A stretch of 64,000 nucleotides of DNA from Turbatrix aceti (lineage: Eukaryota; Nematoda; Chromadorea; Rhabditida; Panagrolaimidae), in contig OZ017770.1 of the NCBI GenBank assembly GCA_963969345.1, positions 5,031,246 through 5,095,245 of the forward strand, written 5' to 3'. The position numbers and the translations under genes are program-made. Below are positions 12,701-24,067 of this stretch, one piece after another. How positions within the stretch are numbered: the stretch's first letter is position 1; each line of letters opens with the position of its first letter. The notes below the pieces were generated by a model that ran no database searches, was not told where the DNA came from, and saw nothing but the letters and a program-made list of their open reading frames with translations.

Positions 12701-15081
12701 TCGTCGTGAGAATGGCACCCTGAAATATGAATTTGGTTTCAGTGAGAAATTCTATCCCCTTTTCGTGAGTAAAAGCCAAGTTATGGATAAAAAGAAAAAA
12801 GCTCGAGTTGTATAAGTTAAAAAATCCGAGTTAAGTTCAAGCGACGAACGACAAGAGATGATCAATGGGTTTAAACGAAGCAAGTCAGAAGTAATAACCA
12901 AGAAAATTATCAGTGTGTGCAGGCCAAAATAGCTTCCAAAATTGTAAATCGCAAAAAAAAAACGCTACTGAAAAAACCACAGGCGTATAAAAATAAAGAC
13001 AATAGGGCAAATTGCTCTCAGTTAAGAAGTAAGTATCATAGCAGCAAAGGTTTGAATACCGTATTTTTTTGGTTACCGCGTGATCAATGAAGCAATTTCA
13101 TTGGATTCAAAAAATGTGCACATCCGTCAGTCTATTTTAGAAATTCCAAAAAAATCGTGAGTTCAGGCAATCTCGAAAGCTTGATAGCTGTTGAAAGCGA
13201 ACTTAAAAAACTGCAAAAAAAAATTAAAAAAGTAGTGGTGTTGCGTTTCAATTATTTTTTTTACGTTTGGCATGGTCGTACCTCTTCAATGAGTGGTCTC
13301 TTTGGCGGACACGGAGACACGGTGCATGATACAGAAGTATAAGACGCTTCCGCGCTTGTTGACGGTTTATCACTGTTGTTAAATGATTGAAAGTTGTTTT
13401 CTGGAATGCTCTCAGTAGGGGTTTGGGGGCCGCTGTCATTTGATGAAGACGGCTTAGACTGGGCTTCGGACGCCGCAAGTATCTGCTTAATAATGCTCGG
13501 AGATTGAGGCGCTGACCCCGGACCACCCGTGGAGTTGCGGAAGACACCGCTCATTCGATTGACGACGGTAACTGCGGATATAGCCGCCTACGCAAAAAGT
13601 TTTGTTGGTTATTCAAATAAAAAGTCAGTAACAGAAAAGGGTGTCAAATCGGGGAAATAACAAGGAAAACTTGACACATTAGAGCCCAGGGGGTCGAGAC
13701 TGACTGAAAAGCCTATCAGACAATCACCCTTCCCTCTGTCTTTCTTTGGTAGTCAGCATACGACAGTACACCGCTCAAAAAACAGGCGCACAGACAGCTA
13801 CAATCAAGAAGCAATGCCAAACGGTAATATCAGAAGGAAAGATAAAGTAGAAAAAAACAAAACTTAAATGAAAGATAAAAACTTGACTATGACTTTACGA
13901 TGAAGCAAAAGTTACCTTAAGCTTTCGTCGAGCATTGAATTTGCGCAAGCAGTCGACAGTATCTTGACGATGCATCATCGATGCAACACGATCACGGTTC
14001 TAAAAATACAATAAACCACTGCCGCAGCCACAACAACCACTCACGCAAATCCAAGGAACGCGCAGCGCTTGGTCGGCAGTAATGCGTTTTTTTGGATTAA
14101 CAGTCAGCATGCTGTCGATGAGGTGTTTAGCCTCGGGAGTCACGGTATCCCATTCGGGACTTGGATACTGCAAAACTGGATTACCGAAAAGTTGGCAAAG
14201 TCGTGCGACTTACGTCATAGGCACCGGCTTTGATCTGATTGTAGAGCCGGTGCTGATCCTCGTCCCAGAAAGGCGGATAGCCGACAAGCAGGATGTACAG
14301 AATGACTCCGCAAGCCCACAAATCGACAGCACGACCGTAGGGATCCTTCTTGAGCACCTCTGGCGAAAGATATCCTGGAGTACCAGCAAATCCATACCAC
14401 GCTTCAGAGTCGCCCTGTACTTCTATAGCCAGACCAAAGTCGGCGAGTTTGACAGCAGCTCCCTTTGCTCTGCTGGCAAGCAACAAATTTTCTGGTTTCA
14501 GATCGCGATGAACCACATTGTTTGCGTGACAGTATGCAATGGACTCCAAAATTTGCTGAATGCAATGACTGGCATCGGCTTCGCTGTAGAATTCGCGGGC
14601 AACGATGTCTTCAAAAAGCTCACCGCCAGTAACTCTGCAGAAATGCGTGTCAAACATGTGCATTGCGTGTGAAAAAATTTATGATAACTCACAAATCAAA
14701 AACTAGGTAGTGAAAGCCTTCTTCCTGAATGCTATCGTGCAGACGAACAATATTCGGATGCTGTAATTTGCGGCAGATTCGAGCCTCACGCTCTAGCTTT
14801 TGGAAGTCTGAAAAAAATAGCTTTTATCCCCAACTTCTTTTCTGTGGGCATTGATGGCTTACCGCGGGCAGATAACTTGCGAGTATTAATTATCTTAGCC
14901 GCGAATTCCATGCCAGTAGCTTTTTGAATGCATCGTCGAACAACAGAAAAGGCTCCTCTGAATAAGAAAAAAAAATTAATTAAGAGAATAAGAAGACGGA
15001 AGAGAGATAAAAGCCAACTAACTTTCCGAGTTCTTCCTTGATTTCGTAATTATCACTGAATTTTGTCGATAGATTATTCAT
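6722..15081 (-). CDS. unc-43: Ca2+/calmodulin-dependent protein kinase II (UNC-43)
   Basis: Fourteen minus-strand exons: 15081-15023, 14957-14863, 14807-14693, 14634-14214, 14167-14045, 13999-13916, 13587-13282, 12719-12677, 11292-11197, 9490-9221, 7341-7266, 7209-7115, 7047-6893, 6838-6722. All phases agree; 684 aa with every exon. Kinase domain about residues 12-270: glycine loop GKGAFSVV, Lys41, HRD Asp134, DFG Asp155. The autoinhibitory/calmodulin region holds the autonomy threonine in HRQDTVDCL (Thr285). A variable linker follows, then the hub domain from [10 protein letters not shown] to VHVHRSG. Identity to the Caenorhabditis protein is striking in [30 protein letters not shown] and WVCVHVHRS. 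Linker exons 13587-13282 and 9490-9221 look optional; the first can be skipped in frame. A leader acceptor lies 21 nt before the ATG. The long introns hold one retroelement remnant and otherwise AT-rich sequence. Confidence 0.96.
9650..9954 (+). mobile_element. 5'-truncated non-LTR retroelement (RTE/CR1-like tail)
   Basis: A 305-bp insertion in the CaMKII intron between exons 10 and 9, opposite in orientation to the gene. It is bounded by 12-bp target duplications ACTACGACCATT (9638-9649 and 9955-9966) and ends in a short (TAA)n tail. The plus-strand frame reads [11 protein letters not shown] and [16 protein letters not shown], the characteristic C-terminal end of non-LTR retrotransposon ORF2. 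It is far too short to be active. Confidence 0.85.
11384..11942 (-). CDS. unc-43: Alternative CaMKII exon encoding a membrane anchor (alpha-KAP-like)
   Basis: A 559-nt open exon on the same strand, between CaMKII exons 8 and 9. From ATG 11942 it encodes 186 residues. A hydrophobic stretch (residues 11-32, including [13 protein letters not shown]) is followed by an acidic, then Ser-rich, spacer. It ends at a GTGTGC donor in phase 1, which joins exactly to exon 9 (11292), also entered in phase 1. The product would be 455 aa: membrane segment, spacer, the linker from RNLLNKKE onward and the complete hub, with no kinase. Mammalian alpha-KAP has this design and arises from an internal promoter. 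The frame is also open back to a possible weak acceptor near 11980, so inclusion as a cassette exon in full-length CaMKII is an alternative. Exon reality is well supported by length and phase; expression cannot be seen. Confidence 0.62.
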
Positions 15082-17767
15082 ATTTGGAGGCACTACCATA
15101 TCCTGCTTAACAGAAGCTTGCTAACAAAAATCGACCCGATGACCAGGAATATAATTCTCTGCTTCGTATGACTGAGATGGCTTTTGCAAGATTCACAGGT
15201 TTCTGAGCATGTTTTATTCCAAGCAAGAAATCTTAATTAAGCTGCCAGCTTCTGAAAAACGCCGTAATTTGAGTGACTGTCATACAAGATGCCAAAAACA
15301 TAAAAATGTACTTGCGAAAAAACAAAGTACGCGCAAAACGTAACATAAGAGGAAAATTGTTTAACAACCAAATTTCAGGAATTCTCAACGTTGTAATGAG
15401 AAATATTGCGGTTGTTAAGCGAACGTAAAAGTAAGCATACACAAAAACGGATGTCTTCATGTGGATCAATAAGCTCTTTTCAGAGTCCAAAAGCATGGCT
15501 TTTTATTGACATGGCAAAAGTGAGGCAAATGCACGCATCTACATATCTAGTCGTAGTACAAAAACCATTAATCTAAAATATACAGAACTCTGCATTGCAC
15601 AACACATTGCATCCATTAAAAATCCGTTTTTTTCTCATCTAGAGACTGCGAAGAGGGCGTTGGATTCGATGGCAATATTTATAATTAACCACGCACATCG
15701 GCTGCAATAAGAGTCAAATTATTGAAACAACAAAGTGCTTGACTTCTCGCAAAATAATAAAACAGTTGTTTTCACTAATTTTATGGGGTTCTTCCGTCCT
15801 CATAGATACAAGAGGATACAAGAACAAAGTGCGGATTTTAGCATTGCCCTTTTAAAGGACTCTGAAAACTCACGTAACATGCACAAACACAGTAGGACTA
15901 ATTTCAAGATGTATTACAAAAAATACAATAGTTTGCATGCTGCGTGCAATATTTTGGCATCCTCATACGTTAAAGACGCCTTCAACAAAACGCAGCAAAA
16001 CATTCTTATTTTTTTGGAGTAAAAGGTGCTACAAAAGCAAAAAGCTAAGTTAGTTTTCTCCTTATGCATACGAATGCGATATAATGTCTCTAAAAGCCCT
16101 CCGTCTTATGCATAAAAAGCCAAAAGCTTCTTTGGCGAGCAGGTGCGAAGATATGGTGTGTGTGTATGTGCAATCAAGTTGAGTAATTTTACTTACGAAA
16201 ACCTGGAACATTAAAAAAAAGTCAAGTGAGATAGATACTTGGTCGATAATCAATGCGTGGTGCGGAATAAACTGACACTGAAAAATATACAACGCTTATG
16301 TGATGAAAATTAACAAAAAAAGTGCACCAGAAAAGAATTATTTTTTAGGAATGAAAGGAAGAAGAGCCAAGGCAACCAGGCAGGCCGAAGGAAAGCAAAA
16401 AACAACAAACGTGACTGATGCTGTGGTAAAAACAACTAACTAAGCGGTACGTACAGCAAAACTCGGAGACAAATGAAAAAATGAAGAAAAAGATGGATGA
16501 AGTGCGCGTGTGGTGCGTGTATAAATATATTTTTATATTTATACATATATATTGTATGAGTAGCACGTAAAGCACCTCACATACGCAACACAACAACAAC
16601 CAAGCACTGGCACAAATCTCATGCGGAGACGCAATCCTGTGAATTGGTAATTAGAAAATTAAATAATACACTCAACATTTTTATTTGTAGTGATAAAAAC
16701 ATCATGAACAAATTAACAACCGGGTAAGTGTATTTTGAGCGTCAAACTGATGGCTTTAAAAACAAATATCGCGTTTTGTTATGCAAAATGCAAAGAATCA
16801 GGGGGATTGGAAAAGCTATTGAAAATATTTAATACTGAACATAGCACTTTTAAACACCTAGTGCGTTTGACTTTAAAGTGTATTGATTGGTCCCAATGCA
16901 GTCAATCAATAGAGGAATTAAAATAAAAGCACTCTCAACCGCAGGATATGTTTTGTTTTCACATAACTTGTAGGATTTGTCTCAAAAGCACAGCCGACCG
17001 GATGAGCGGCCCAACTACTATTTCAGATTAAAGGTTAAGGGACTTCCTTTTCTTCTAACGTTCAAATTACAATGTCTCAAGTCATTCCTTTTCGTTTGAA
17101 CGAGCGGCGGAAAAGGGTAATCAGGGTGCTATATTTGACAGGCTATGATTTCCAGGTGCGCAAAAAAAGCAAAAAAATGGAGTCATGCATACTGAAACTG
17201 AAAAGCCTGCTGAGTGATTTAATGCAGATGAGAAAAGAGGGTGCGGGAGGAATGACAAAACCTCATAATAATCGGCAACCATGAGAGCCTGATGCATCCC
17301 TCATCTTGAAAATGCAGTTTTTGTTACAAATGACGAAGTGACATAAGTAAAAAAATATTCATAGCAAATAAATGCTGCAGCGCATGAAAATAAATAGGAC
17401 TATGCACCCTACAAAGTGATGTTGCAAAGGTGATGATGATAATTCAACTGACGGTGGATGACGTGACAAGCGGCGTGGTGCTTGCTTGTTCACTCCAACA
17501 TACATATTGTCGGCGAAAAATAACACCCGCGTAAAGAGTCACGCTTTTCTCCACATCTTCCAGAAGAGCAATAAAAAATTGACTTAGAATTTCACTGAAA
17601 GCATATTATTCTTCATACTGTAATTTTTAAATAGTAGTAAAATCGCAGCAATAAATAAAGCATGTTGAGCAGCATGTGGTCATTAAATGGACCATTAACG
17701 AGCAAAAAAAAACTATTTTGTACTAATTTTCTGCGTCTGAAGATAAAAAGTACTGTTAAGGCTACTG
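15082..17767. other. Intergenic between CaMKII and a TIR element, no gene recognised
   Basis: AT-rich region upstream of CaMKII, presumably holding its promoter and any 5' untranslated exons. Open frames such as 17072-17284 lack domain or splice support. A TA-rich patch lies near 16515-16558. Confidence 0.55.
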
Positions 17768-18001
17768 CACTCAAAAAAATTTGATGCGCAAGAAAAATTT
17801 TGTCACGTTTTCGCAAGAACAAATCTCACGAAAACGCAAGAATCACATTCTTGCTCATAATCGCAAGTAAAAATCTTGCGTTTTTGGGCGTTTTTCAGGT
17901 TTTTCAGTCAAGTAACCATTTTGGGTGCTCTTATAGCGAAAATAATTTGAAAGTGAATTCACGCTTCCTCCTGCTGCTGCTGCTGCTCGAGCTGGTCGAA
18001 T

Positions 18002-19065
18002 TAATTGCATAAAAAAAGATTTTGGGCCAAATTTTAACATTTTTTGATTTTTTGATTTTGATTTGTAAATGCGGTAATATTTCAAGCATTTCGGTGGGTT
18101 TTTTAAATAAATCGAACAATTTTTGATTGAAATCGAGTAGGGTTCGGAAGAAAAAATCCACAGATCTTCAAAATGTAGACAAAAATCTGAAAATTTCAGT
18201 ACAGACTAAAAACTAAATTTCCTTTCGAATGACATACTCAGTTTTTTGATAACGAATTGATAAATGTCCAAAAAAACGGTTTTTTTCGGAAATTTGAAAA
18301 TTTCGGAACTTTTTCGAACTTTGATCAAAATGTGAATATCATCAATCGATAGAGCGGTATCTTTTTTATCTAGTACCAACATTTCAGATAATTATCGAAT
18401 CGCATGGGCATACGGTAGCGATTCTCCCGAACCCTACTTGTTTAAGCGCCTGAGGCTATGAGGTAAAACACTGCTTAGCAAAACGAGATAAAACATTTTG
18501 TTAGAAATTTTTCGGTCTACAAAACGGTGTAACTCTTGAATTTCTATCTATTTTTTTGGCTTCACCAGATTAATTCGCGCAACATACACTCATTTTTGGT
18601 ACCAATTTTCCGACAATCGAGATCAAAAAAGGGGGGTCGGGGGAAAAATCACCATTGGCTCAGCTTTGAAACGTTATGGCAAGAATCTTGACACCGGACG
18701 TAAAAAACCCCGTAGAATTCAAAAATTTTACTATTTTGTTCCTAAAAGTTCGAAAAAGTTCCAAAATTTTCAAATTTCCGAAAAAAACCGTTTTTTTTTG
18801 ACATTTATCAATTCGTTATCAAAAAACTGAGTATGTCATTCGAAAGGAAATTTAGTTTTTAGTCTGTACTGAAATTTTCAGATTTTTGTCTACATGTTGA
18901 AGACCTGTGGATTTTTTCTTCCGAACCCTACTCGATTTCAATCAAAAATTGTCCGATTTATTCAAAAAATGCACCAAAATGCTTGAAATATTATCAAATT
19001 TACTAATCGAACCCAAAAAAAAGTAAAACAAATCTAAATTTGGCCCAATTATTTTTTTGCAATTA
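18002..19065. repeat. Foldback with 320-bp inverted arms
   Basis: Left arm about 18002-18322 and right arm about 18744-19065 are reverse complements with few differences. Shared landmarks are GGGCCAAATTT, AGGGTTCGGAAGAAAAAATC, CAGTACAGACTAAAAACTAA and AACGAATTGATAAATGTC. The spacer is about 420 bp. The transcript of either strand could fold into a long hairpin. It is probably a non-autonomous foldback or MITE nested in the larger TIR element. Confidence 0.85.
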
Positions 19066-19284
19066 TCTCGACAAGCGCGCTTGCAAGCGTGCTCGGGCAG
19101 AAAGGGAAGACAAAGAGTTGTACGACTTTTTTAATTTCGAGGAGTCTCAACGCGAATATTGCGATCGCTTTTGCAGCGAGCTTGTCATTGTTCCAGACTT
19201 TGCTCTTTTTTTTGTTCGTGTTATTTTTTGTCGATTTGTTGTCATTGCTGTTTATTAGCGTGAATTGTTTTACTTTTGTTTCAG

Positions 19285-19879
19285 ATAACTCCGGCGACAC
19301 CATCCGAGCAAACTCATACGATCGGCGACTCCATTCAACTGTGATGCCGCTGCCAACGTATGTTTTTGAGCTTTTCAAAAGTTTGGGGGCGTAATCACGA
19401 CTTTTTTGAACACCAACCAAGTTTTACCCTGTTTTTTTACCTTTTTTGCGATTGCTCGATGAGTTTTTTGCGATTTATTAGGTAGGATTGCGCTGCTTCA
19501 GATGGGACGCCAAGATTGGCTCCGCGATCGCAGAAAAGGTAAAAAATAGGTTGAAAGGCAGTTGGTATGAAATTTTGGGGCATAACTAACTTTCGGGCTT
19601 AATTTTTTATCCATTTACGCACTAATACTTTTAGATGACTTCAAAGAACCTGCGATCGAGCCATGTTTTGTACTCGAAGTAAGTTTTTGGGAAAACTTGT
19701 GGATTGTTGTAATTGCTTGGAGTTTTTAGGCCCAATCGGCTTCTATGAGGCGGCATATATCGGCGACCGTGCAGGGCAGTCGAAATGCTACGAGATCGTC
19801 GATCACAGCAACGACCTTCACAGAAACGGCGACTGCACAGCAGAAGAAACAGCAACACGGCAACTCCATCTATTCTTAG
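19285..19879 (+). CDS. Four 3' exons of an unidentified protein inside the TIR element
   Basis: Exons 19285-19357, 19486-19538, 19635-19678 and 19730-19879 have proper GT/AG borders. Joined in phase they give one open frame of about 106 codons ending at TAG 19877-19879. The peptide includes SGDTIRANSYDRRLHS, QDWLRDRRKDDFKEP and a Ser/Thr/Gln-rich C terminus ending GNSIYS. No domain recognised. The first exon is entered in phase 1, so a 5' part must exist; I could not place it with confidence. The position inside a TIR-bounded repeat suggests either a captured host gene fragment or the end of a host gene invaded by repeats. Confidence 0.45.
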
Positions 19880-20194
19880 CAGTGATTTTTGTTTTTTATT
19901 ATTATTTTTATAGTAATATTGTTTGTAATGAATGTTTTTTATATGCCGTGCTAAGGGGTGGGGGGTATGGGGAAGGGGGTCGGTTTAGGCAAAAAACGGG
20001 TACTCCCGCACGGAAAATATTGGGAACGCTTTGCCAGGCAAAATTCAAGCTCTTTCTTGCAACCAAAAACGCAAGATTATTCTCACGTTTTCCTTCGCTA
20101 AATCGCAAGAATAGTCCTGCGTTTCATCACGCACGAACGTCAATGCGATTTCGTGAGATTTTTTTTGCGAAAACGTGATTTTTTTTTTTGAGTG

Positions 20195-23100
20195 TGGCAA
20201 CAATATTACATCGATAGATGTATTCGACAACAATGTCTAATTTTGCTAAAAGCAGGCAAAACCCTTTTCTGATATCTGTCAGCTGCACTTAGCGTTTATC
20301 GAAAGTCATTATTTGTTAGGGAAGTTGCCAACAAAACCGGTGGCAAAGCAACATCACGGGTATCAGTCGTTCGGGCATTTTTTTTGAAACGCAATTTTCG
20401 TATCATGTAGTGCACAATAACTCAAGGCAATAGAGTGCAGTATGTGCATAATTACAAAAACAATAGTGCTGTAAAAAACGGAAGCGAAATTCGACAGCAT
20501 CCAAAAAAACCGTTTCAAAACAGAAAAAACGCTGGATGGGAGAGCAAAGTAACACGATAGTAAAAAATGCACACGTATGAACAAGACACCAGGCCCTCTA
20601 GTTGCCTGTCAAAGAGCCATTTGAATGAGACCGCTCTTACCAGCTCGTGATATGTAATGTTTCTGCAAGGCAAGAACAAAAAATGAGGCGCACCAATGCA
20701 GCTCAGAGCGTATGTATTCCGCACATGTGCCCAATATTGCATTCTTAAGTCTCAGATATACTCAATTTTTGCTTTCTATTATAGGAAGAGTACGCAACTA
20801 AATTTTTAAACAGAGCTCCTTTTCTATGCTATAAATTACGATCTCAGGCGCATCTACTACGCTATGTGCATTTCATGTATATAACCTTTTTGTAGTGTGT
20901 ATTGGAAATCGAAAAAAATGGCAAAACCCTCTGTGGTAGTAATTGCTCACACTTTCCTCCCTGATGATAAAGAACCTTTCACTTTCAACCCTTGCCCACT
21001 CTGTTTGAGATTTCCGTGCCAAATTGGCAGCTCTTTGCGGCTTTCGCCAAAAAAACGCTAAATGTATCTCTTTCGTTTTTTTGCCTGTTTGCGGTGTAAA
21101 AAAAAGAAAAGGAAAACAACAGAATAACAGTGAACAGAAAAAAAGGAAGAAAAGATAATTAAAAATATTGCACAGAAAGAGCAACGGACGCAGAGCAGAC
21201 GCCGATGCCATGCTAACCCATCTATACAAATCCTGTGTTATGAATATTTACAAAGATTATAGAAATACAATATTGTTGTTTGTCCTTTTCTTGGTTTAAA
21301 GATGAATTACACCAGACACTTTGCAAATTGGTAGAAAGTCCGAAGACTGTGATTTGAGACAACTGTCGACAATTCAAAAGATGACCAATAAAGCTGAATG
21401 AATTTTCTATGCATGAAAACAACAATGCCAATGAAATAAGCAGTTTCCGTTAACATTGTATATTTTTTTCCAACACACGTAAAAAATGAAAACAAATTAA
21501 AAAAACATTTTGTTGGCTGTCACTTGACATTTTTTATACAAACATCCTATTTTTGAACAATCGTAAAGCGAGGAGTCACGCCAAGCCGTACTCAAAGGGC
21601 ATGCCTTTGAGTAAAAGCGGACTTTGTACCTGCACGCAAAAACACAAATTTTGTTTATGTATTTATTTTTGCATACAAACAATAGCTAGAATTTTTCTGA
21701 ATTATTCAAATTAGCCAAACCTGAAGTCTTGAGGGTTACGAAAAATCCAAACTTCAGACTGACACTTTGATTCATTCATTTACTAAACTGAAGCCTTAAA
21801 AATTACACCTTGCCAGTGCATACACTTATTTTTAGATTTATCATTGTCCAGGTCCAGATTTCAGCAAAATCAGAAAACCTGTCAGTGCGCACAACTTCCT
21901 TGTTGTATCCCAGACAGTAGAAAAATTTTCGTGATCAAACACCGAATTTGAAATTGGTCATTTCAAATATTCGAGGACATTTTGATCAAATATGAATACG
22001 ATTTTTGAAAATTATATGCGCTGAAAAACGCCAAATTTCCTTTTGATTGACAGCATTTCTTTCCGCTTCAAAATAAAAACAAAACAAAAAAGTGCCGTTT
22101 TATGTGTGTTGTTAAAAAAAGTAATTTTATGTGAAAGTAGACCGTGTTTTGCATGCTTAGCTCTGTTTGTACAGACTCTAACTTCACAGTGATATATTAC
22201 TTTATTGGCCAGATTACGTGCCCTGTTGCAATGCATTACGGCGTAGGAGCCGCGTAATTGAGTATACCTACAATAAAATGATATTTTACACCTAAGCAAA
22301 AAGAACTTCCTACTTTTTTTTTGAAAAAAAAACAAAGCGAAGGGTATCAAAAAAAAGTAATTTATTTTGACATAATGAAAACGAAGGCAAACTGAGGAAT
22401 TACACCCAAGCAGGTCCAGTGCGTAAAAAACAAAACAAACCAACTGTTAGGAAGATGACATGCAGCTCATGTTGGTGACATCGATGATGAAGAATAGCGT
22501 TTAACAGTGGCGAGCTAACTGTACACCATCAGAAGCTGTAAGCGAAAAAACGCAGTATAATTATTTATACTGTTCGAATGAGAAAAAACCATCTCAACGC
22601 CATTCTCAACAATGGGAATGGGCCTACTTTTTTCCATAGGATTGGTATGGCTTGAGAAAAAAAATTGTAACTATCTTCGTGTTGTCATAACAACAGATAC
22701 AATGGTAACTGTAAGCAAAAATTCCGAAGACAGCGCAAGACGAAACGGAATATAAAATATACTGCCAAGGTGAAAAAAAACGGAAAGATGAGGAGCGAGG
22801 TTAGACAACAGTGTATTCCATCTTGCCGAGTTTCTGGGTAATAGAATTTCAAATACACTTGTTTGTTAGAGCTAATTATACCGCTTCAAAAGACCTATTG
22901 TTTTCCAAGTACGACAAGCCATAATAGCAAAATTCATAGCTTGAAACATGACCACAAAAATGCGGACAAGTAATTGAAGTCGTCAAAAACTAATTTTACA
23001 AAAACCAACGACTTAACCACAACTGCACATCCAGTCGACCCAAAGCTTGTATACTGTCGGTCGTCGCTGTAAATTATTACGCGCCGCTTCTTAGCCCGGA

Positions 23101-24067
23101 GTACAATTGCTTAATTAAGTTCAAACACTAAAACGGACAACGTGAATATAAGAGCATGCAGCATGCCATGGCTTGGCACGGAGAAGCACTAGCAGTTTTT
23201 CAAAAATTGCTAGGTTGAATCGCATGGAAGCAATTTTGCCGCGCCGTAAAAATTAAAACAAATTTTTCATCTACGATAGAAAAAAAAGATGCAGCAAGGC
23301 AGCATGTGTTGGATAGATGCAATTTGACATCGTTCACGGTTTTATTAAAATCTGTACAAAAAGCATTGACAAATGTATGCGGAATTGGACGGAGATAAAT
23401 AAAACAGTCAAAAAAACATTGCCCGTTGCTGTTAACAAAAACAGAAAGGCTAACAAAACCGTACGAATATTAATAGTGGCATAAATTTCGCAAAACCCGG
23501 AAGATACCCTAGGCAAATTCCATACCAGTCGACTTGGCGTCAAAGACTCATGTGTTATCGTTAATCAATACTATTTTAATTGTGTAAGCAGTCATTCCTC
23601 ACACAAACGCAGATGGATAACAAAGTCGACATGATGCAAAACCAGCAAGAAACAACACTACCAAAATCGATCCACAAATCGTTATCAACAAGCCAGCTTT
23701 TGGGAAGACACGCCACGCCACTGACTCGGTTGTTGGAGTCCAACGAGAAGCAAGCAGCTAGCCATGCCGCCGCGACGCCGTAGTTTTTTCAACCTCTAGG
23801 CACAGAAAACCGACACACAGGGCTGACACGTCAGCAAGCCTTATGGCACAAATATATATTCGGCCGCCAGTCATCGCGCGAAGAAGGAAATTTTAGAGTT
23901 ACCACTAATAGGTATGAAATTCGAGTTTTTTATATAAAATTGCGTACGATCGTCTTGCATTTACTATCGCGTTATGTTGACGCGTTGTACCTCGGTTAAC
24001 AAGCCACTTCTGAAACGCTGTAGGATTTCAGATCTCAAATTCAAATAAGCGGTCGCTTGAAACAACA
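20195..24067. other. Intergenic, no firm gene
   Basis: AT-rich DNA between the TIR element and the SGSM3-like gene. Only one small open frame (23613-23783) has gene-like composition, and it is listed separately. The other frames are low-complexity. Confidence 0.5.
23613..23783 (+). CDS. Small putative ORF, 56 aa
   Basis: ATG directly after an AG (ACAAACGCAG), then 56 codons to TAG. The composition is balanced, unlike the surrounding AT-rich sequence, and reads like an unstructured Ser/Gln/Lys-rich peptide (for example SIHKSLSTSQLLGRHATPLT). No donor follows and no family is recognised. It could be a small gene, an upstream alternative exon of the next gene, or chance. Confidence 0.25.
   Translation: MDNKVDMMQNQQETTLPKSIHKSLSTSQLLGRHATPLTRLLESNEKQAASHAAATP

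Larger units (their letters stand above)
17768..20194. mobile_element. 2.4-kb TIR-bounded element with nested foldback
   Basis: Both ends start CACTCAAAAAAA when read inward and continue with related sequence for roughly 110-140 bp. The shared pieces include CACGTTTTCGCAA, AAATCTCACGAAA and a later AATCTTGCGTTTTTGG. Left arm about 17768-17888, right arm about 20052-20194. No convincing target duplication beyond a possible TG dinucleotide. No transposase is visible. Inside lie a large perfect-looking foldback (18002-19065) and four spliced coding exons. Superfamily not assigned. Confidence 0.6.
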
